Program-made: the position numbers and the translations under genes
Assembly (NCBI RefSeq): GCF_000715075.1
Contig: NC_134093.1
Coordinates: 98,564,826 to 98,628,825, forward strand
Length of the DNA stretch: 64,000 nucleotides
Reading direction: 5' to 3'
DNA from: Nicotiana tabacum
Taxonomy: Eukaryota; Streptophyta; Magnoliopsida; Solanales; Solanaceae
Notes under the pieces: generated by a model
The model's database searches: none
Told to the model about the DNA's origin: nothing
What the model saw: the letters and a program-made list of their open reading frames with translations, nothing else
Shown: positions 57,061 through 64,000 of the stretch, one piece after another
How the letters are laid out: each line of letters starts with the position of its first letter
Numbering within the stretch: position 1 is the stretch's first letter

Positions 57061-58618
57061 CTTGGCTAATAGATTTGTGAGGTTGGATATTTCAGAACCC
57101 AGCCAAATCTTTGCATGTATCGTTGCCCAATCTTCACTATTGGAGAAAATCAAGGCTCGATAGTTTGATGATCTGCACTTGTTGGTTCTCAAGGAGACGG
57201 TACTATAGGGTGGTTCCAATGAGGTTACTATCGGTGAGGATGGTGTTCTGCTACTCCAGGGTCGTCTATGTGTTCCTAACGTCGATGGTTTGAGGGAGAG
57301 GATTCTAGAGGAGGCACACAGTTCACGGTATTCTATTCATCCAGGTGCTACGAAGATGTATCGCGGCCTGAGATAGCATTATTGGTGGCGGCGGATGAAG
57401 AAAGACATAGTTGAGTATGTTTCGAGGTGTTTAAATTGCCACCAGGTTAAGTATGAGCACTAGAGGCCAGGTGGCCTACTCCAGCAGATGACCATACCTG
57501 AGTGGAAATAGGAGCGCATTACTATGGACTTCGTAGTTGGGTTGCCGCGGACCTTGCGAAAGTTTGATACAGTTTGGGTCATTGTCGATAGGTTGACCAA
57601 GCCGGCACACTTCATTCTAGTGTTAACCACGTATACTTCGGAGATGTTGGCCCAGATTTATATCCAAGAGATAGTTTGGTTGCACGGTGTGCCTCTTTCC
57701 ATTATATCAGATAGAGGCCCTCAATTTACTTCACATTTCTGGAAAGCATTATAGAGTGAGGTCTGGACCCGCGTAGAGCTCAGCACAGCCTTTCATCTAC
57801 AGACCGACGGGCAAGAGGACAATTCAGATCTTGGAGAACATAATCAGGGCATGTGTGATTGACTTTGGAGGGCAGTGGAATCGATTCTTGCCTTTGGACA
57901 AGTTTTCTTACAACAACAGTTATCAGTCCAGCATTGAGATGGATCCATTTGAGGATTTATATGGTCGGTGATGTCGTTCTCCTATCGGATGGTTTGATCC
58001 CGGCGAGGCTAAATTATATGGTACCGATGTTGTGAAGGATGCCTTTAAAAAGGTAACGTTGATTCAGGAGCAACTTTGCACAGTACAGTCCAGACAGAAA
58101 AGTTACGCGGATCAGAAGGCTCATGATTTATCATTCATGGTGGGCGAGAAGGTTCTCTTGAATGTCTCATCGATGAAGGGGATCATGAGGCTCGGGAAGA
58201 AGGACAAGTTGAGCCCAAGGTTTATAGGTCCATTCGAGGTGTTGACACGAGTTGGGAGGTTTCTTATGAGCTTTCTTTGCCTCCCAGCTTATCGGGAGTT
58301 CATCCGATGTTCCACGTGTCTATGCTCCGGAGGTATCATGCCGACATGTCACATGTGTTATACTTCAGCATGATTCAGTTAGATGAGGGCCTGGGGTATA
58401 AGGAGGAGCCAGTTGCCATTATTGATAAGCAGGTTCGCCAGTTGAGATCCAAGAGGATTTCCGCGGTAAAGGTTCAGTGGAGGGGCCAACCAGTCGAGGA
58501 GGCAACTTGGGAGTCCGAGGAGGACATGTGGAGCAGATATCCACACTTATTCAGCACTCTTGGTATGATTCTAGACCCGTTTGAGGACGAACGTTTGTTT
58601 AAGAAGTGGAGAATGTAA
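57061..58618 (+). pseudogene. Element H integrase with chromodomain (broken)
   Basis: HHCC zinc region at about 57316-57460 (HSSRYSIHPGATKMYRGL, CLNCHQVKYEH). Catalytic core 57524-57754: MDFVVGLP (Asp), HGVPLSIISDRGPQFTSHFW (second Asp); the third acidic residue lies in a shifted frame after 57780. The GPY/F module reads KDKLSPRFIGPFEVLTRVG (58200-58255). Then PSLSGVHPMFHVSMLRRYHA and the chromodomain VKVQWRGQPVEEATWESEED (about 58470-58530), which in chromoviruses guides integration to marked chromatin. The last codon and stop (58613-58618) overlap the 3' LTR start. Confidence 0.95.
58601..58613 (+). other. Element H polypurine tract, inside the pol reading frame
   Basis: AAGAAGTGGAGAA directly before TGTAACGACC. 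It is translated as the C-terminal KKWR of pol. Confidence 0.85.
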
Positions 58619-60779
58619 CGACCCGACCGGTCGTTTTTTTTTATAGAACGTTGTTCCCCTATATAAGGCTCCATGTATGTGTTTTTACTGTTTTATGACT
58701 TACGGGGATGGTGAGTTCGGGATTTGGAAGGGTTCTGGTTGAAATCGGAACACTTGGTTCCTTAGTTGACTTTAAAAAGGCTAAGTTTGACTTTGATCAA
58801 TATTTTGAGAAAACAACCCCGGAACAGGGATTTGACGATTCTAATAGATTCGTATGATGATTTTAGACTTGGGAGTATGTTCGAATCGGATTTTGGACGA
58901 CCCGAGAACGTTTCGGCGTTTAATAGTGAAAGTTAACTATTTGAGGGTTTTAAAGTTATTTAAATATGGTTTGGAGTAGGTTTTGGAGTAATTGAGGCCC
59001 GTTCATAATTCCGGGCCAGGGAATAGTTCCGTATGGTGATTTAAGATTTGCACGCAAAATTTGGTGTCATTTCGAGTAGTTAAAGTATGTTTCGGCGCGT
59101 TTGGAGAAGTTTGAAGAATTTGAAATTTCTAAGTTGAATCAATTTGGTTTGAGGTATGATTCTTAGTTTTGATGTTGTTTTACATGTTTCGAGGGTTTGA
59201 ACGAGTCCGTTTTATGATTTCAAACTTGTTGGTATGTTCGGGCGGGGCCCCGGGGGCCTCGGGAGTTAATCAGACAAGGCTCGGACCAAGTTGGAACTTG
59301 GGGGAATCAGCTGAAGCTCCCAGCTTCTGGTGTAACCGAATCTGCACATGGACAGCCGCAGGTGCGAGCTCACAGAAGCGAGACACGAGCCACAAAAATG
59401 GCCTAGAAGGGGGCTTCCAGTGACCATAGAAGCGGGGAAATAGACCGCACTTACGAAGGCGCAGTTGCGAGGAAGGTAGTGCAGAAGCGAATAGAGGTCG
59501 CATGTGCGACACACGCACCGCAATAGCGGTCTCACAGAAGCGAGCCGCTGGTCGCAAAAGCGAAGGAGCCAGCTAGGAGAAGGACCACTTCTGCGAGGCC
59601 CTTTCCGCAGATGCGGTGGTTGAGCCGCAGATGCGAAAACCACAGAAGGCAGAGCACTTTATTTAATACGGGACTTAGGCATTTTTGCTAAATTCTTACA
59701 CATCTTAGGGGCAATTTTGGAGCTGGTTAGAGAGGGATTTTCATCAACCAATTGAGGTAAGTAATTTCTACCGCATGTGAGTTAAATGCATAGTTTATGG
59801 GTAGATCATGATATGTGTCTTAGTGAAAAATCATGGGTTGGATGAAAAACCTAGGGTTTTGGTAAAAATGGTATTTAACCACGAAAATGGTTATGGAATT
59901 TAGTGAAAATCATATATTTGAGTTCCTGAGGTTATGAGTAACGACTTTCTTCGAATATTTCCGAAATCCGGGCATGTAGGCCCGGGGGTGAATTTTAGAA
60001 ATTCTTCAATTGGGGTTGCGTAATCACTTTAATAATTGGGATATGAACTTTCGAGCATGTATTGACTGTTTTATATAACATTTGACTAGTTTCAAGTCGT
60101 TTGGCACCGAATTGAGGGTTTAAGCATAATCTTGGACTAGAAAGTAAGCTTTGAGACTAGGTAAGTCTTTTTTCTAACCTTGTAAGAGGGAATTAACCCC
60201 ATAGGTGAATTTAATTAATATGTGCTTCTATTTGTGGGGACTTCGTACGCATGAGGTGACGAGAGTCCGTACGTAGCTACTAATTATACTTATGTCCGAG
60301 TAGTTTTAGGTTTACACCATGCTTTGTTAACAACGTTAATTGATTATGCTTACTAATTATCTTGTATTGAGATGATGTTGAGGATTTCAATATTTAAAAC
60401 TTTTCCAGTTAAATTCCTTATTTAGGAAAGAGTTGAGGGATATTATGATAATTTGAGTGGGGTAAATTTCCACTACTCTCATGGGAGCGGGCCGTTCGCC
60501 TTGGCAGGTTAATAGATGCATCTATGATTCGTGCCGTTCGACCCTCGGTAGTGCACACAGTATATGTATATGTATTATGGTATCGGGTCGTACGTCCTCG
60601 GCATAATTCGTGCGCATTAGTACTGGGGGCTCAAGTATATTTGATATTGCTTTATTGGCTTGAGAGGCTAAATGGTTAAATAAGGGAAATTTATTTGGTG
60701 CTTACTATCGGTGAAAGGATTGTTTATTTATTTCTTGCGTCTGAGTTCTATTGTCATTTATATATTCCATGTTTAGTTA

Positions 60780-63600
60780 TGTAATGACCCGACCGGTCGT
60801 TTTGAGTGTATTATCCCCGATCCCCTATTTACTGCTTTCCCCGTATCTATTTCTGCTTATGTGACTAGCCGGGAGGTCTTGTTTTTGGTTTCGGAGTATT
60901 TTGGGACACTTAGTCCCTAAAGCGCAAGCTTAAGTCTTAGGATTTTGACCTTAGTCGGAATTGTGTGAAGACAACTCCGAAATGGAGTTATGTTAGTTCG
61001 TGTAGCTCCCCTGGGTGATTTTGGACTTAGGAGCGTGTCCGGACTATAAAATTTGAAGTCTGTAGCTAATTTAGGCTTGAAATGGCGAAAGTTGAATTTT
61101 AGAAAGTTTGACCGGGGGATTGACTTTTTGATATCGGGGTCGGATTACGATTCCGGAAGTTGGAGTAGGTCCATAATATTGTACATGAATTGTGTGCAAA
61201 ATTTGAGGTCAATCGAACGTGGTTTGGTATGATTCAGCATCGTTTGTAGAATTTGGAAATTTCGAAGTTCATTAAGTTTGGATTGGAGAGTGATTCATGT
61301 TTTTGTTGTTTTTTGATGTGTTTTGAGGGCTCGACTAAGTTTGTATGGTGTTTTAGGACTTGTTGGTATATTTGGTTGAGGTCCCGAGGGGCCTCGGGGG
61401 TGTTTCAGATGCTTAACGGTTTGAATTTGGACTTAGGCAAATGGCTGATGTTTTCTGATATCTGGTGGTTTTGCACCTGCGGTAGGGAGACCGCAGGTGC
61501 GTACTCGCACGTGCGGGTGAAGGAGCTCAGAAGAGGGAATGGAGGAGATGGCCAGGGGTCGCATGTGCGAGGGAATTTTTGCATCTGCGATCCTGCAGAT
61601 GCGCTTGAAGCTCCGCAGATGCAGAGAGTGAGCTGGAGGGAAAGATCGCAGAAGCGGACCCTTGTCCGCAGGTGCGCACACACAGGTGTGACCTCTTGCT
61701 CGCAGATGCGTACCCAGTCCCTTAAGTCATTTTCGCACCTGCGAGGAAAATTCTGCAGGTGTGGCGCCGTAGGTGCGATAGTATGTCCGCAGATGCGGAA
61801 GAACGGGGAAGAAAATGGAATTTCGAGGGTTTGATCCCATTTCGATTTTGGGACTTTGAGAGCTCGGTGTGAGGCGATCTTTCGAGGTTTCTTTAAGAAG
61901 ATTGTTGGGGTAAGTGATTCTAACTCCGATTGGACTATATTTCATGAATCTATTACTATTTTCATCATCTAATTAGGATTTTGAGTTCTAAATTTGGGGG
62001 AAATGGTAGAAACTTCATTGGCTAAAATTTTGAGTTTTGGAAGGTGATTTGAGGTTGTATTCGAGTAATTCTTGTATGGTTGGACTCGTGAGTGGATGGG
62101 TGTTCGTATTTTGTGACTTTTGTTGGATTTTGAGACGTGGGCCCGGGGACCGGTTTGAGCCTATTTCGGATTTTGGCTTATAATTTCATGTTTTTCTTGT
62201 GAAATTGATTCTTTTAGCATATATTAATTATATCGTACTGCTTGTGGCTAGATTTAGTGCATTTGGAGATTGATTCGAGGGGCAAAGTTATTTCGGAGTA
62301 GGATTTGGCATGGTTTGAGGTAAGTAAAAGTTTTAAATTCTGTCCTAAGGGTATGAAACCCCGGATTATTGGATTATGTGAGTATTTTAGATGTGATGCA
62401 CATGCTAGGTGACGGGCGTGTGGGCGTGCACCGTAGGAATTGGGACTTGGTCCATTCTGTGAAACTGTAAAGTTGAATAACTTGTTGCTAGCTATATGCT
62501 CTCCCTGTGTTATAGAAATTTAACTGCAAATCATGTTAGAAATCATGCTTACGCTATGTGATGGTACTGTTGGGACCCGCAGAGGTCGCGTACTTATTGA
62601 GTTACTTACTAATTGATATCTTGTTCTCAGTCAAGGTTTTACTTGCATATCATTTCTCAGCCTCTTCTTGATTCTTGTTGATACACTATGTTATCTTTGT
62701 TTGGGCCGATCTTTGTGATTTCCGAGAGACTAGAGAGGTTGATGACTGAGTGAGGCCAAGGGCCTGTTTGTGAGGTATTGATACTATGGCACGTGAGATG
62801 TCTGTGCAGCACGTGAGTTGTCCGTGCGATTCCACATATTGATACTATAGTACGTGAGTTGTCCGTACAACGCGTGAGTTGACCGTGCGGATATAGCGCT
62901 TGGGCTGAAAGGAGCCCCTTCGGAGTCTGCACACCCCTAGTAAGCACAGGTACCTATTGAGTGTGAGTACTGAGGGCTGAGAGCCGAGTGATTTGAGCTG
63001 TTGTGACGAGTTGAGTGGCTATTGTCCTGAGAGGCTGTACTTGCTTTTTTTCATTTGTTGGCGAACTTAGTTACTATCTGTCATTGTTGTGAAATTCCTG
63101 AAAGATTTAATAAAACTGATTGGACTTAAACTGCCAGATGCGAAAGCATGTCTATTCTTTGCTGGAATTATTGAAAATGAATTGTAATTGTATAGCTCGT
63201 CACAGCTTCTCAGTTCCTTATTTATTTCTGTTACTTGCTGAGTTGGTTGTACTCATGCTACACCATGTACTTCATGTGCAGATCCAGGTGTGTTTGATGA
63301 CGGAGGTCGTTGAGTTCATGTGCGATCAAGTATCGAAGACTACGAGGTAGCTACTGATACTTAGACACTATTTTTATTAGACTGGATATCTAGATGCTCG
63401 TGACTTGGTGACACCCCAATGTTTGGGGCTATCTTTCCGCATTTTATTTTGAATTCAACTCCGGTTTTTGTAAAATATTCTAGCATGAAAAAGCTTTTAA
63501 TTATCCTTTTTATGAAATATTGAACTATTTTTGAAAGGTCGGCTTGCCTAGTACCATCGATAGGCGCCATCACAACAGGTTAGAGTTTTGGGTCGTGACA
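60780..63600 (+). mobile_element. Solo LTR H2 (2821 bp) nested in the H 3' LTR
   Basis: Starts TGTAATGACCCGACCGGTCG and ends TTTTGGGTCGTGACA. The target duplication AGTTA is perfect (60775-60779, 63601-63605), and the paired H 5' LTR has a single AGTTA at the same point. It is a different subfamily from H (most of its sequence differs) but has the same layout: word array 61475-61800, donors at about 61918-61925 (GG|GTAAGT) and 62318-62325 (AG|GTAAGT), hairpin repeats 62785-62880. ORFs inside it (such as 61253-61834) look non-coding. Confidence 0.95.
62785..62880. repeat. Hairpin minisatellite of LTR H2, four copies
   Basis: Copies read GCACGTGAGATGTCTGTGC, GCACGTGAGTTGTCCGTGC, GTACGTGAGTTGTCCGTAC and CGCGTGAGTTGACCGTGCG. 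Two complete copies differ by paired changes in the two arms (GCACG/CGTGC versus GTACG/CGTAC). Confidence 0.85.
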
Positions 63601-64000
63601 AGTTAGAGTTTTATACAATTTATTGTTGGCCCATAGTAAGTGTCGAAATCGATACCTCGTCACTACTTCTTCGAGGTTAGACTAGATACTTACTAGGTAC
63701 ATGTTCTTTATGTACCCATGCTACACTTCTACACTGAATGTGCAGGATCTGAGGTATGTGCATCTGGATATCAGTCTGGCGCGCATCCTTGACTACTACG
63801 AGACTTTGTGGTGAGCTGCCTCCCGAGCCTATTCCGCAGCAGCCGAAGTCTTCCTTTCCATTATTTTCTATCTATTTCATTTCGGACAGCAGTTTAGTAC
63901 TCTTTTGTATATTCTACTAGTAGCTCATTTACTTGTGACACCAGGTCTTGGAGATTTATGCTAGTAGACACTTGATGGCTTTGGGTTGTTTTACTTATCT

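Larger units (their letters stand above)
50795..64000 (+). mobile_element. Element H: Tekay/Del-like chromovirus (3' end outside the window)
   Basis: 5' LTR 50795-53576, primer site 53580, gag, protease, RT, RNase H, integrase with chromodomain, polypurine tract 58601-58613, 3' LTR from 58614. Long LTRs, a Met-type primer site and a C-terminal chromodomain are typical of the Tekay/Del clade of Ty3/gypsy. It is inserted at the start of the Tat antisense ORF; the left flank is TTCCA and the right flank is not visible. All coding domains are present in order but every one has stops or shifts. Confidence 0.9.
58614..64000 (+). repeat. Element H 3' LTR, interrupted and running off the window
   Basis: Starts TGTAACGACCCGACCGGTCG and follows the 5' LTR closely to 60779, is interrupted by solo LTR H2, and resumes at 63601 to at least 64000. 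Word array 59335-59645; donors 59755-59762 and 60159-60166; minisatellite-like region 60480-60620; hairpin 63695-63717. Confidence 0.95.

Noticed and set aside
61253..61834. 193-codon ORF in solo LTR H2
   Set aside because: It spans the CGC-N-GCG word array, whose composition avoids stops. Comparable ORFs of similar Cys/Arg/His-rich content appear in every LTR with such an array, on both strands.
1..64000. Host genes, tRNA, rRNA or microRNA loci
   Set aside because: I found no cloverleaf, rRNA-like block or coding sequence outside transposable elements. The Met- and Asp-tRNA matches are primer-binding sites.

Overview
This window looks like plant nuclear DNA made almost entirely of LTR retrotransposons nested inside one another. 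I found no host gene, no tRNA or rRNA gene, and nothing prokaryotic. From memory of these repeat families I infer Solanaceae, probably Nicotiana; no search was run. Every coding region is broken by stops and frameshifts.

Layout, left stack (1-15719). All left ends lie before base 1. An Athila-like element on the minus strand (LTR 14484-15719, tRNA-Asp-type primer site, broken gag 13009-14360) is interrupted by what looks like the end of a hAT-like DNA transposon (12378-13008). Element C, a minus-strand long-LTR element, ends at 12377. A second long LTR, B (5051-7424), sits in C's other LTR. An Ogre/Tat-like element, A (3' UTR repeats, polypurine tract, LTR 2127-5050), sits in B.

Right stack (15720-50794). 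One plus-strand Tat-lineage Ty3/gypsy element runs from its 5' LTR through gag, protease, RT, RNase H, a second (archaeal-type) RNase H and integrase, then an antisense ORF. It is split by: element D at 20094-32327 (TSD ATTAT), which itself holds solo LTR G at 26850-29038; solo LTR E at 32532-36459 (GCTTA/ACTTA); solo LTR I at 37064-39113 (ATTTC); element F at 40175-47134 (AAGGT); and the chromovirus H from 50795. Removing the insertions rejoins the Tat protein domains in order, which independently confirms the boundaries.

Far right (50795-64000). Element H is a plus-strand Tekay/Del-like chromovirus: 5' LTR 50795-53576, Met-tRNA primer site, gag-pol with C-terminal chromodomain, 3' LTR from 58614 running off the window. 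A related solo LTR (60780-63600, TSD AGTTA) lies inside its 3' LTR, and the paired 5' LTR shows the empty site.

The most interesting signal is not a protein. B, C, D, E, F, H and solo LTR H2 differ in most of their sequence but share one layout: an array of palindromic CGC-spacer-GCG words, then about 110-160 bp later a splice-donor-like motif, a second donor about 400 bp on, then a hairpin-forming minisatellite, then a double hairpin. A branch site, polypyrimidine tract and AG acceptor lie directly against the gag start in both elements that still have it. This suggests an undescribed spliced leader that would skip most of the leader and the primer-binding site in the translated RNA while the genomic RNA keeps them.
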